The notes under the pieces: generated by a model
Told to the model about the DNA's origin: nothing
Databases searched by the model: none
Seen by the model: the letters and a program-made list of their open reading frames with translations, nothing else
Assembly (NCBI GenBank): GCA_000719105.1
Contig: JODX01000015.1
Span: 1 to 64,000 of the forward strand
Origin: Streptomyces sclerotialus
GTDB lineage: Bacteria > Actinomycetota > Actinomycetes > Streptomycetales > Streptomycetaceae
DNA: 64,000 nucleotides
Direction: 5' to 3'
Translations under genes and position numbers: made by a program
Shown here: positions 34,543 through 42,644 of the stretch, piece after piece
Position numbering within the stretch: the first letter of the stretch is position 1
Layout of the letters: each line of letters opens with the position of its first letter

Positions 34543-34974
34543 CCGCGCCACCGCACACGGGTCCCCGGCTGCCCGTTCACGACGCATACGCCTGCGCGCC
34601 GGTGCACGGAGCGCCGACCGCATGGTGGTGGCCGTCGGGTGTATGCGCCGGTGTGTGCTCCCGTACGCGCCGTCATGAAAAGGGTCTTAACCGTCAAATC
34701 ACCGAAGGGGTGTTGACGTACCGTGTCCGTTTGATCACGCTTGTGTTCAGCGATTCGCCGTGAGGGGACGACGAGGGTTCCGGTGACGGGAACCCTCGAC
34801 GAGTGTGGGTCGTGACCGGTGTCGGCTCCCACAGGGACGGACGACCCGCCGCGGCGGATCTCCGGGGAGCGGACGAGTACGCCGGAGCCGGATGGCGGCG
34901 CGCGACGCCGTGCTCGGGGCGAGCAGTGGCGCGCCGCCAGCCGGAGGACATGGCCGGACAGTGATCGGCCGGCA
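34543..34974. other. 432-base convergent gap with hairpin
   Basis: Apart from the terminator hairpin at 34772-34798, nothing firm is seen. TTGACG at 34713-34718 has no acceptable -10 partner. No gene is called. Confidence 0.4.
34772..34798. terminator. Terminator hairpin between convergent genes
   Basis: CGAGGGTTCC and GGAACCCTCG form a perfect 10-bp stem with a 7-nt loop. It can serve both the HATPase and the GlxA-type regulator gene. Confidence 0.6.
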
Positions 34975-36003
34975 TCATCCACAGGCTGTGGACAACTGTG
35001 CGGTGCCGCGCGTGCGGAACGTACGGCGGTACGCCGTCGGCGTCACCCCGAGCACCGCCTGCAGATGCTGGCGCATCGACTGCGCCGTCCCGAAACCGGC
35101 GTCCCGGGCGACCTGGTCGATGGACAGGTCACTGGACTCCAGCAGGTGCCGGGCCCGTTCGACGCGCTGCTGGATGAGCCACTGGCCGGGGCTGACGCCG
35201 ACCTCCTCGCGGAAGCGGCGGGTGAAGCTGCGTACGGACATGGACTCCCGTTCCGCCAGGTCGCGCAGCTGGATCGGTTCGTGCAGCCGGCTCAGTGCCC
35301 ACGCGCGCGCGTGGGTGGTGCTCGCCGCCTGGGGCCCGGGCACCGGCCGCTCGATGTACTGCGCCTGACCGCCGTCCCGGTAGGGCGGCACGACCGTGCG
35401 CCGGGCCACCTCGTTGGCCACGGCGGCCCCGTGGTCGCGCCGCACGATGTGCAGGCACAGGTCGATGCCGGCCGCCACCCCGGCGGAGGTCAGCACGTCG
35501 CCGTCGTCCACGAAGAGGACGTCCGCGTCCACCCCGACCTTCGGGAAGAGCCGCTGGAAGTGCTCGGCGGACGCCCAGTGGGTGGTCGCCGGGCGCCCGT
35601 CGAGGTACCCGGCGGCGGCCAGCACGTAGCCGCCGGTGCAGATGGCGACCATCCGGGTGCCGGGCCGGACATGGGCCAGCGCGGCGGCCAGCTCCTCGGT
35701 CAGCACGCCCTCGTCGTACACCGGCCCGAGCTCGTACGACGCCGGGACGACGACGGTGTCGGCCGTGGCCAGGGCCTCCGGCCCGTTCTCGACGAGGATC
35801 GAGAAGTCGGCGTCCGTGTCGACCGGCCCCGGCGGCCGCACCGAGCAGGTGATCACCTCGTACAGACGGCGTCTGCCGGCGTCCCGGGCCCGCCGGAAGA
35901 TGCGCTGGGGGATGCCCAACTCGAAGGGGAGCAGGCCGTCGAGGGCCAGCACGACCACGCGGTGGGGGCGGTGCGGGGAGGCGGCGGCCGGTAAGTTCGT
36001 CAT
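34975..36003 (-). CDS. GlxA-type (DJ-1/PfpI + AraC) transcriptional regulator
   Basis: A 342-residue regulator. The N-terminal DJ-1/PfpI-like domain (~15-190) contains VVVLALDGLLPFELGIPQRIF and a VAICTGGYVLAAAGYLDG nucleophile-elbow-like strand. The C-terminal AraC HTH pair (~225-325) contains LAERESMSVRSFTRRFREEVG and VARDAGFGTAQSMRQHL. The ligand pocket probably senses a small metabolite. It is divergent from an MFS transporter with only 71 bases between, so it probably controls that gene. Confidence 0.88.
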   Translation of the reverse strand: MTNLPAAASPHRPHRVVVLALDGLLPFELGIPQRIFRRARDAGRRRLYEVITCSVRPPGPVDTDADFSILVENGPEALATADTVVVPASYELGPVYDEGVLTEELAAALAHVRPGTRMVAICTGGYVLAAAGYLDGRPATTHWASAEHFQRLFPKVGVDADVLFVDDGDVLTSAGVAAGIDLCLHIVRRDHGAAVANEVARRTVVPPYRDGGQAQYIERPVPGPQAASTTHARAWALSRLHEPIQLRDLAERESMSVRSFTRRFREEVGVSPGQWLIQQRVERARHLLESSDLSIDQVARDAGFGTAQSMRQHLQAVLGVTPTAYRRTFRTRGTAQLSTACG

Positions 36004-36074
36004 GGCCCGATCCTAGTGAATGCTGTCCTTCGGGCCACTCGATCGGAGCGGCCCGGGAGCGGAAGCTCTTGGGC

Positions 36075-37397
36075 GTGACCCAGACAACCGAGCCCGCAGC
36101 CGACGCCACCGCCGGCGCCGAAGCAGCAGCAGCCGTCGCGGAGACCGGACGCGGCCGCCGTGTCCGCGTCCACCGGGCGTGGTTCGTCGCCGCCGTCACC
36201 TTCGTGACGATCATCGGCGCGGCCGCCTTCCGGTCCCTGCCGGGTCTGCTGATCGACCCGCTGCACGAGGAGTTCGGCTGGTCGCGCGGCACGATCGGCG
36301 CCGCCGTGTCGGTCAACCTGGCGCTGTACGGCCTGACGGCGCCCTTCGCCGCCGCGCTGATGGACCGGTTCGGCATCCGCCGGGTCGTCGCCGTCGCGCT
36401 GACCGTGATCGCGGTCGGCTCGGGCACCACCGTGTGGATGACCTCGCCCTGGCAGCTCATGCTCTGCTGGGGCCTGCTGGTCGGCCTCGGCTCCGGTTCG
36501 ATGGCGCTGGCCTTCGCCGCGACGGTCACCAACCGCTGGTTCACCGAGCGGCGCGGCCTGGTGACGGGCATCCTCACGGCGGCCTCCGCCTCGGGCCAGC
36601 TGATCTTCCTGCCGGTACTGTCCTGGATCATCACCATGGACGACGGGCGGAACTGGCGCCCGGCCGCCGTCACGGTGGCCCTCGCCGCGCTGGCCGTCGT
36701 GCCCTTCGTCTGGCTGCTGCTGCGGGACCACCCGGCGGACGTGGGCCTGAAGCCCTACGGGGCGAAGGAGTTCGTGCCGAAGCCCGCACCGGTGCCGGGG
36801 GCCGCGCGGCGTGCGGTGGGCGTGCTGTTCTCGGCCGCCCGCACCGGACCCTTCTGGCTGCTGGCCGGGTCCTTCGCGATCTGCGGCGCCTCCACCAACG
36901 GGCTGGTCCAGACGCACTTCGTGCCCGCCGCGCACGACCACGGCATGCCGGTCACGGCGGCGGCCTCGCTCCTCGCGGTCATCGGCGTCTTCGACGTCCT
37001 CGGCACGGTCGCCTCCGGCTGGCTCACCGACCGCTTCGACGCGCGCCGGCTGCTGGCGGTCTACTACTCCTTCCGCGGCGTCTCGCTGCTCTTCCTGCCG
37101 ATGCTGCTGGCGCCGGACGTCCACCTGCCGATGGTCTTCTTCATCGTCTTCTACGGCCTGGACTGGGTGGCCACGGTGCCGCCCACCCTCGCCCTCTGCC
37201 GCGAGCAGTACGGCGACGACAGCGCCATCGTCTTCGGCTGGGTCCTCGCCTCCCACCAGGTGGGCGCCGCCCTCGTCGCCTTCCTCGGCGGCGTGGCGCG
37301 GGACGTGTTCGGCGCGTACGACGTCGTCTGGTACGCCTCGGGGGCGCTGTGCGCGGCGGCCGCGCTGATGTCGCTGGTGATCAGGCGCCGGATCTGA
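36075..37397 (+). CDS. MFS transporter (monocarboxylate-porter type)
   Basis: A 440-residue permease with about twelve membrane helices. GTG 36075 is used; a TTG two codons upstream is possible. Loop 2-3 has the MFS motif variant LMDRFGIRRVVAVAL, and EEFGWSRGTIGAAVSVN follows helix 1. This pattern resembles oxalate/formate or monocarboxylate antiporters. The divergent GlxA-type regulator suggests induction by its substrate. The 3' end overlaps the convergent monooxygenase gene by 17 bases. Confidence 0.85.
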   Translation: MTQTTEPAADATAGAEAAAAVAETGRGRRVRVHRAWFVAAVTFVTIIGAAAFRSLPGLLIDPLHEEFGWSRGTIGAAVSVNLALYGLTAPFAAALMDRFGIRRVVAVALTVIAVGSGTTVWMTSPWQLMLCWGLLVGLGSGSMALAFAATVTNRWFTERRGLVTGILTAASASGQLIFLPVLSWIITMDDGRNWRPAAVTVALAALAVVPFVWLLLRDHPADVGLKPYGAKEFVPKPAPVPGAARRAVGVLFSAARTGPFWLLAGSFAICGASTNGLVQTHFVPAAHDHGMPVTAAASLLAVIGVFDVLGTVASGWLTDRFDARRLLAVYYSFRGVSLLFLPMLLAPDVHLPMVFFIVFYGLDWVATVPPTLALCREQYGDDSAIVFGWVLASHQVGAALVAFLGGVARDVFGAYDVVWYASGALCAAAALMSLVIRRRI

Positions 37398-38652
37398 CGG
37401 GCGTGCGCTCCACCCCGCTGCCCCTGCGGGCGACCGCCTTCGCGATCCGCTCGGCGTCGGCGGCGAGTTCGCGGAGCATGCCGCTGATCGGGTTGGTGTA
37501 CCCGGTGAAGTACAGACCGGGGGCGTGCGGCAGGGTCCGGGGGCCGTGGGCGACGGGTCTGCCGCGTCCGTCGAGCACGTCCAGGTGCCCGACGAGGTCC
37601 TCGAGACCACGCCGGTACCCGGTGGCGGCGATCACGGCCTGCGGCTCGACGCGGCTGCCGTCCGCGAGCAGCACCCCGCCGTCGCCGAACCTCTCGACCG
37701 CGGCCACGATCGTGACCCGCCCCCGCCGCACGGCGTCGACGAGACCGACGTCCTGGACGGGGATGGCGCCCTCGCGCACGCGGGAGTAGAGGCCGGTGGC
37801 GGGGCGGGGCAGACCGTGGGCGGCCAGGTCCGGCACGCTGACCCTGGCCAGCGGTCTGGCGAGCCGGTCGACGAGGGCGACGGGCAGCCGCCGGACGGCG
37901 ACCGCCGTGTACTGGGCCGGCCAGCCGGCCGTGGAGCGGCGCACGATGTGCGGCGGGGTGCGCACGGAGAGCCGTACGCGGGAGGCGCCGCCCTCGACGA
38001 GGTCGACGGCGATCTCGGCGCCGGTGTTGCCGACGCCGACGACGAGGACGTCGCGGCCGGCGTAGGGCTTCGCGTTGCGGTACTCGCGCGCGTGCAGCAG
38101 TTCGCCGGTGTACGTCTCGCGGCCGGGCCAGTCGGGCACGTGAGGGGTGTGGTTGAAGCCGGTGGCGACGACGACCGCGCTGCCGGTCAGCCGACGGCCG
38201 CCGGTGGCGTGCAGCAGCCAGCCTCCCCCACTCTCGGCTTCGCTCGACCGGGAGGTGCCCCCACCGTCCGGGGCACGCTCCACCCGGGACACCTCGACAC
38301 CGGTGACGACCTCCAGCTCGTGGTACTCGGCGTACTTCTCCAGGTAGCGCACCACGTCGTCGCGCGCCACCCAGCGCCCGAAACGGCGCGGCATCGGCAG
38401 CCCGGGCAGGGCCGAGAGCCGCCGGGTGGTGTGCAGGCGCAGCCGGTCGTAGTGCCGCCGCCAGGACGCGCCGACCCGGTCGGACCTCTCCAGCACGACG
38501 GCGCGCACGCCGTGGGCGCGCAGGGCGTACGCGGCGGCCAGTCCGCCCGGCCCGCCGCCGATGACGTACACGGGGCGGTCGGGGCGCTCGCGCACGGCAC
38601 CGGATTCGGGTTCGGGGTCGGCGGGGCCGCCGGATGCGGGGGAGTCGGCCAT
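37381..38652 (-). CDS. Flavin-containing monooxygenase with repeat-encoded insertion
   Basis: A 423-residue FAD/NADPH enzyme. The FAD Rossmann motif YVIGGGPGGLAAAYAL lies at ~30, ATGFNHTPHVPDWPG is a variant of the monooxygenase fingerprint at ~155, and the NADPH motif VVGVGNTGAEIAVDL lies at ~200. The plan is YUCCA/FMO-like, hydroxylating a nucleophilic N or S or a small organic substrate. Residues ~130-145 (GGGTSRSSEAESGGGW) come from the 48-bp repeat, just before the strand leading to the fingerprint. The insertion is in frame. ATG 38652 is the start. Confidence 0.88.
   Translation of the reverse strand: MADSPASGGPADPEPESGAVRERPDRPVYVIGGGPGGLAAAYALRAHGVRAVVLERSDRVGASWRRHYDRLRLHTTRRLSALPGLPMPRRFGRWVARDDVVRYLEKYAEYHELEVVTGVEVSRVERAPDGGGTSRSSEAESGGGWLLHATGGRRLTGSAVVVATGFNHTPHVPDWPGRETYTGELLHAREYRNAKPYAGRDVLVVGVGNTGAEIAVDLVEGGASRVRLSVRTPPHIVRRSTAGWPAQYTAVAVRRLPVALVDRLARPLARVSVPDLAAHGLPRPATGLYSRVREGAIPVQDVGLVDAVRRGRVTIVAAVERFGDGGVLLADGSRVEPQAVIAATGYRRGLEDLVGHLDVLDGRGRPVAHGPRTLPHAPGLYFTGYTNPISGMLRELAADAERIAKAVARRGSGVERTPVRSGA
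38218..38265. repeat. 48-bp dispersed palindromic repeat, copy B
   Basis: Reverse complement of copy A at 11406-11453 with one difference (position 38248). The change is synonymous (CGC/CGG Arg), because both genes read the repeat in the same frame and orientation. It is located within the flavin monooxygenase gene. Confidence 0.92.
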
Positions 38653-38735
38653 GGGCCCGAGCGTAGGGGCGCTGCGGTTTGATGGGTCTCGGTCAAGTCC
38701 GGAATCGGTTGCGGATTGATCACGGCGCTGACATG

Positions 38736-38747
38736 CCGTACGTACGG
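38736..38747. promoter_or_regulatory. Palindrome upstream of acetyltransferase gene
   Basis: CCGTACGTACGG is a perfect 12-bp palindrome, 15 bases before the acetyltransferase ATG and about 85 bases from the divergent monooxygenase start. Its position suits an operator. Confidence 0.35.
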
Positions 38748-38761
38748 GTTTCAATGGGACG

Positions 38762-39415
38762 ATGGCCCACCTCGAAGACCAGTTCCAGCCCACGATCCCT
38801 TCCGCCGAGCCGACCGGGTACGGGCTGCGGCTGCGGGCCTGGGATTCCCGCTCCGACGCGGACGCGGACGCGTGGCTGCGGGGGCTGTCCGACCCCGACT
38901 TCCGGCGGTGGAACACGCCCGTGAAGCTCGTCGAGGGGATCGAGGACGCCCGGGAGTCGCTGCGGTTGCGGGCCGAGTGGGACGCGGAGGGCCGGAGCGT
39001 GTCGTTCCGTGTCACGGACGCGACGAGCGGCGGCACGCTCGGGCACATCGGCGTCAACGACATCGACGATCTCCTCCGGACCGCCCGCGTCGGCTACTGG
39101 GTCCTCCCCGAGGCCCGCGGCCGGGGCGTCGCCACCCGGGCGCTCCGGCTGGCCGCCCGCCACGCCTTCGCCGAACTGGGCCTGTACCGGCTGGAACTGG
39201 GCCACGCCCTCGGGCACGGGGCCTCGTGCCGGATCGCGGAGCGCTGCGGGTTCGGGTACGAGGGCACGCTGCGCGGCGCGATGTTCGAGGCGGGACGGCA
39301 TGACGCCTTCCGGGACGTCCATCTGCACGGGCGCCTGGCCACGGACCCGGAGCCGGCCCCGGAGCCGGACCCTGAGCAGGGCCCGGGGAACGTCACGGCC
39401 AGAGCAACTCCGTGA
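38762..39415 (+). CDS. GNAT family acetyltransferase (RimJ/RimL type)
   Basis: A 217-residue N-acetyltransferase. After a short N-terminal strand (LRLRAWD), motif A is ARVGYWVLPEARGRGVATRALRL (~108-130). Motif B follows as YRLELGHALGHGASCRIAERCGF.YEGTLRG (~148-178). This pattern is the RimJ/RimL alpha-amino or ribosomal-protein/aminoglycoside acetyltransferase subfamily. The tail is Pro/Glu rich. Its end overlaps the convergent FMN oxidase gene by 23 bases. Confidence 0.88.
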   Translation: MAHLEDQFQPTIPSAEPTGYGLRLRAWDSRSDADADAWLRGLSDPDFRRWNTPVKLVEGIEDARESLRLRAEWDAEGRSVSFRVTDATSGGTLGHIGVNDIDDLLRTARVGYWVLPEARGRGVATRALRLAARHAFAELGLYRLELGHALGHGASCRIAERCGFGYEGTLRGAMFEAGRHDAFRDVHLHGRLATDPEPAPEPDPEQGPGNVTARATP

Positions 39416-40148
39416 TCCAGTGAGCGCCTTGGCGCCGGTACGCCAGCCGTACGTGCCGTCGCCGCTCGTCCCCCTGGAAGAACTCCACCTCGTCGGGCTC
39501 CAGCACGTACACCGTCCACGAGGGCACCGCGGCGTCCGGCTCACGCCGTGCGCGGGCCCAGGCGTCGTCCGAGGCGCGCTCCAACTCCGCCTGCGACGTC
39601 AGTGCTTCGCTCTGCCGGCCCACGAGCGCGGAGGCCAGCGCCCCCGTGGAGCGGGCGTGCAGGTCGGCGTGGGCCGTCTCGGCGGGCGCGGTGCGCACCG
39701 GGCCCCGTACCCGCACCTGGCGGCCCTGCACCGGCCAGTAGAAGCCGAGCGCCGCGTACGGCCGGGCCGTGAGCTGCCGTCCCTTCCGGCTGCCCGCGTG
39801 CGAGGCGAAGTGCCAGCCCTCCTCGTCGGCGCCGTGCAGCATGACCGTCCGTACGTCCGGTGTGCCGTCCGCGTCCGCCGTGGCGAGGGACATGGTGTGC
39901 GGCTCGGTCTGCCCGGCCGCCGCGGCCTGAGCGAACCAGCGCCGGAACAGCGGCAGCGGCTCCACGGGGGCCGTGGCCGGGTCGAAGCGGGGCAGCTCCG
40001 TGACCTCCCGGTCCCACACCCGCAGGGACCGCAGCAGCGAAGCGAACTCGGACGGCGGCACGTCGGGCGCGGGGATGTGCGCGGACGCGGGACCGGAGGC
40101 GGGGTCGGGGGCGGAGCCGGTGTGGGTGCGCATGTTCCCGATTGTCAC
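39393..40148 (-). CDS. PdxH-like FMN-binding oxidase
   Basis: A protein of up to 251 residues in the pyridoxamine-phosphate-oxidase superfamily. It contains PLFRRWFAQAAAAGQTEPHTMSLAT, DVRTVMLHGADEEGWHFASH, FYWPVQGRQVRVRGPV and a C-terminal VEFFQGDE..RHVRL.YR. It differs from the true pdxH at 13171 in its last motif, so pyridoxamine oxidation is unlikely; phenazine-type or other FMN oxidase roles are possible. GTG 40148 gives the longest frame, and ATG 40133 is an equally plausible start. Neither has a strong ribosome site. Confidence 0.8.
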   Translation of the reverse strand: MTIGNMRTHTGSAPDPASGPASAHIPAPDVPPSEFASLLRSLRVWDREVTELPRFDPATAPVEPLPLFRRWFAQAAAAGQTEPHTMSLATADADGTPDVRTVMLHGADEEGWHFASHAGSRKGRQLTARPYAALGFYWPVQGRQVRVRGPVRTAPAETAHADLHARSTGALASALVGRQSEALTSQAELERASDDAWARARREPDAAVPSWTVYVLEPDEVEFFQGDERRRHVRLAYRRQGAHWITELLWP

Positions 40149-40192
40149 GCCCCCGACGGGAGCGGGCCACGCACCCCCGCCCCCGGCCCGGC

Positions 40193-40627
40193 TCAGATGT
40201 CCGTCACCGCCCCGAGGTCGGAGGACACCCAGCGTTCGGGACGCATACGGACGATCACCTGCTCGCCGTGGTTCTTCCAGGAGAAGTCGACGTAGCGGTC
40301 GACCCTGTCCGCCGGCAGGTAGCGGGCCGAGATCTCGCGCAGAAGCTCCACGGTCGCGGGCACGGTCTCGACGACGGGCCCCTCGACGGCGACGTACCGG
40401 ATGGTGGGTTCGGTCCGGTCCACCATCAGGGAGAACCGGCCCGCCGCGCTGATCAGCCGGTTCTTGCGGGAGTCGAGCCCGGTGATGATCTAGGCGTCAC
40501 CGCCGGGTTCGTACTGGTACCAGATCGGCACGGTCAGCGGGGCCCTCCCCGCCCCGGCATCCACCGCGAGCGCGGCGATGTGCGGCTCGGCCAGGAACTG
40601 TTCGCGTTCTTCGCGGGTCAGGGCCAT
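40193..40627 (-). pseudogene. PPOX-class F420/FMN-dependent protein, broken by a TAG codon
   Basis: One continuous frame from ATG 40627 (MALTREEREQFLAEPHIA) to 40193 encodes a ~144-residue PPOX-class split-barrel protein. Expected elements are VPIWYQYEPGG, TGLDSRKNRLI, RFSLMVD and a C-terminal helix with RPERWVSSDLG. It is interrupted at 40492-40490 by TAG. Relatives usually have Trp here (GD.WIITG), so a single TGG to TAG change accounts for it. Both halves remain otherwise intact, so this is a recent loss or a sequencing error. Confidence 0.75.
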
Positions 40628-40817
40628 CTCGGTCTCCTCCGGCGGTGCGGACGCGGACGTCTTCGTCCTCATCGTCAGCGACGGCCGCACCGCTCGGTAT
40701 TCCGGCGCCGGCCCCGGACCGCCGAAAACGGCACGGGCGGCGGTCCACGTACGTTCGTGAACCACCGCCCGTATGACAGGACGTGAGCCGGAGAGCGCCG
40801 TCACGGCGCCGGACGTG

Positions 40818-41459
40818 TCACCTCGTGGGCTTCTTCCCGGTCACGCCCAGGTGGACCAAGAGGGCGAGGTTGGGCTTGAGTTCGGCGGGCTTGACGCCCT
40901 GGAAGCCCTTCTGGTGGGAGGCCACCGAGGCGAGCATCGCGACGAGGGCGCCGGCGACGGCCGCCGGGTTGGCGTCCTTGTCGATCCGGCCCTTGGACTG
41001 GAGTTCGGTGATCGTGGCGGTGAGAGATCCCGTCACGGAGTTGAGGATCTTCGCACGGATCCGGGCGAAGCGCTTGTCGCCCTCGGCGGCGCCCAGGTCC
41101 ACCACGCGGAGGAGCGCGTCGTTTCTCCGCCAGAAGTCCAGGAAGCCGTCGACGAGGTTCTGCGCCGTCTGCCAGCCGGCCCGGCCGATCCATGAGCCGT
41201 CCTCCAGCACCCCGGCCAACCCGGCGCCCTCCGCGGCCATTTGCTCGGCCAGCTCCAGGACGGCGCCCTCCACGTCCGGGAAGTACTGGTAGAAGGTCGC
41301 GGGCGAAGTGCCCGCCTTCCGGGCGACATCGATGACCTTGACATCCCGGTACGGGGAGGAGCTGAGCATCTCGCTGAGGCAGTCGAGCAGCTTCTGCCGG
41401 GTCGCCTGCCCACGCCGGCCGGCCACGCGGCCGTCGACGGTACGCACTTGTCCTGTCAT
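40818..41459 (-). CDS. TetR family transcriptional regulator
   Basis: A 213-residue repressor. The HTH (~18-65) reads RRGQATRQKLLDCLSEML and DVARKAGTSPATFYQYFPDVEGAV. The helical C-terminal domain ends in a conserved VTGKKP tail. It is divergent from the VOC gene, with an inverted repeat (41508-41526) between them that may be its operator. The ligand is unknown. Confidence 0.88.
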   Translation of the reverse strand: MTGQVRTVDGRVAGRRGQATRQKLLDCLSEMLSSSPYRDVKVIDVARKAGTSPATFYQYFPDVEGAVLELAEQMAAEGAGLAGVLEDGSWIGRAGWQTAQNLVDGFLDFWRRNDALLRVVDLGAAEGDKRFARIRAKILNSVTGSLTATITELQSKGRIDKDANPAAVAGALVAMLASVASHQKGFQGVKPAELKPNLALLVHLGVTGKKPTR

Positions 41460-41507
41460 GCCGTCAGCTTACCGAGGGGTGATCTGAGCGCTATTCGGCC
41501 GACTGCA

Positions 41508-41526
41508 AATGGGGAGTACCCCCATT
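41508..41526. promoter_or_regulatory. Inverted repeat between TetR and VOC genes
   Basis: AATGGGG-agtac-CCCCATT: 7-bp perfect arms and a 5-bp spacer, about 50 bases upstream of the TetR start and 190 upstream of the VOC start. Confidence 0.45.
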
Positions 41527-41714
41527 CACCAAGGGGTTCGTGGGGTGCGGGGTACTGGAGATTGGCTTGTTCTTTTCGCTTCGGAGACCTCTGGAGCCGC
41601 CCTGCCGACCCCGTCGGCGCCGCCCACCGGACCACTCCGGCACCGCCCGTCGGAGCGGTCCGGACGGACCACTTCGACTGCGCACACCACGGAGAACCCG
41701 TCTAGCTTGGCCGC

Positions 41715-42476
41715 ATGGCCGAAACCGCGGCAGTCGATGCGTACGGGGAGGGCGTCCCCTGCTGGGTCGACGTCCAGCTCCCCGACGTGGAGGCGGGCAA
41801 GCGGTTCTACGGCGAGCTCTTCGGGTGGGCCTTCCGGGCCGTGCACGGCTCGTCCGTGCACGCCTTCCTGGACGGCCGGCCCGTCGCCGAGCTCGCGCCC
41901 AAGCCGGACGGGCGCATGCCGACCGTGTGGACCGTCCACTTCGCGGCCCCGGACATCACCGCTCTCACCGAGCGGATCCGCGCGGGCGGCGGGCAGATCA
42001 TCGCCCCGCCCGCGCCGGTCGGCGCCCTCGGTGCCACGGCCCTCGCCGCCGATCCGGAGGGCGCCGTCTTCGGGCTGTGGCAGCCCGGTACCCACCCCGG
42101 CTTCGGCCGCCGCCACGCGCCCGGCAGCTTCGCCTGGGCGCAGCTCTACGCCCGGGACGTCTCCGTCGCCGAGTCCTTCTACGGGAACCTCTTCCGCGAC
42201 GCCCTCTTCGGACCCGGTGCCACCCCGGACTTCGGCCGCGCCGCGCTCTCCGAGGTGTTCCCGCCCGAGATGCCGCCGCATTTCCTCGTCCACTTCGGTG
42301 TGACGGACTTCGCGGGCGCGCTGCGGACGGTGCAGCGCCTCGGGGGGCGGGTGCAGGCACTGCCGTTCGGTGCGTCCTACGGGCGGGTGGCCGTGGTGTC
42401 GGACGACCAGGGGGCGTCGTTCGCCCTGCTGCAGCGGGAGTGGCAGGGCCTGCCCCCTGCCTCTCCAGGATCGTAA
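41715..42476 (+). CDS. VOC (glyoxalase/dioxygenase-fold) protein, two modules
   Basis: A 253-residue protein made of two tandem VOC half-barrels, ~12-130 (CWVDVQLPDVEAGKRFYGELFGW) and ~140-250 (FAWAQLYARDVSVAESFYGNLF). Streptomyces relatives are often called hydroxylases without proof. The metal ligands of glyoxalase I are not clearly conserved, so a binding role is possible. It is near the divergent TetR regulator and upstream of afsK. Confidence 0.8.
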   Translation: MAETAAVDAYGEGVPCWVDVQLPDVEAGKRFYGELFGWAFRAVHGSSVHAFLDGRPVAELAPKPDGRMPTVWTVHFAAPDITALTERIRAGGGQIIAPPAPVGALGATALAADPEGAVFGLWQPGTHPGFGRRHAPGSFAWAQLYARDVSVAESFYGNLFRDALFGPGATPDFGRAALSEVFPPEMPPHFLVHFGVTDFAGALRTVQRLGGRVQALPFGASYGRVAVVSDDQGASFALLQREWQGLPPASPGS

Positions 42477-42644
42477 AGCGGGCATTTGTCCTGAGACACC
42501 CCGATATTCCCCCGGGTTCGCAACAGGTGGCCCAGGAAGGAAGAATCGGGGTGCGTGCCGCCATGGCGGTGCCGTGGTGAGACGCTGCACGGGGTCGCGG
42601 CCAATCGAGGGCGACGCGGCCCGAACGGGGAGGTGGCAGGGCAA

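Noticed and set aside
34713..34741. Promoter starting at TTGACG in the convergent gap
   Set aside because: No acceptable -10 sequence at 16-19 bases, and no gene downstream on that strand.
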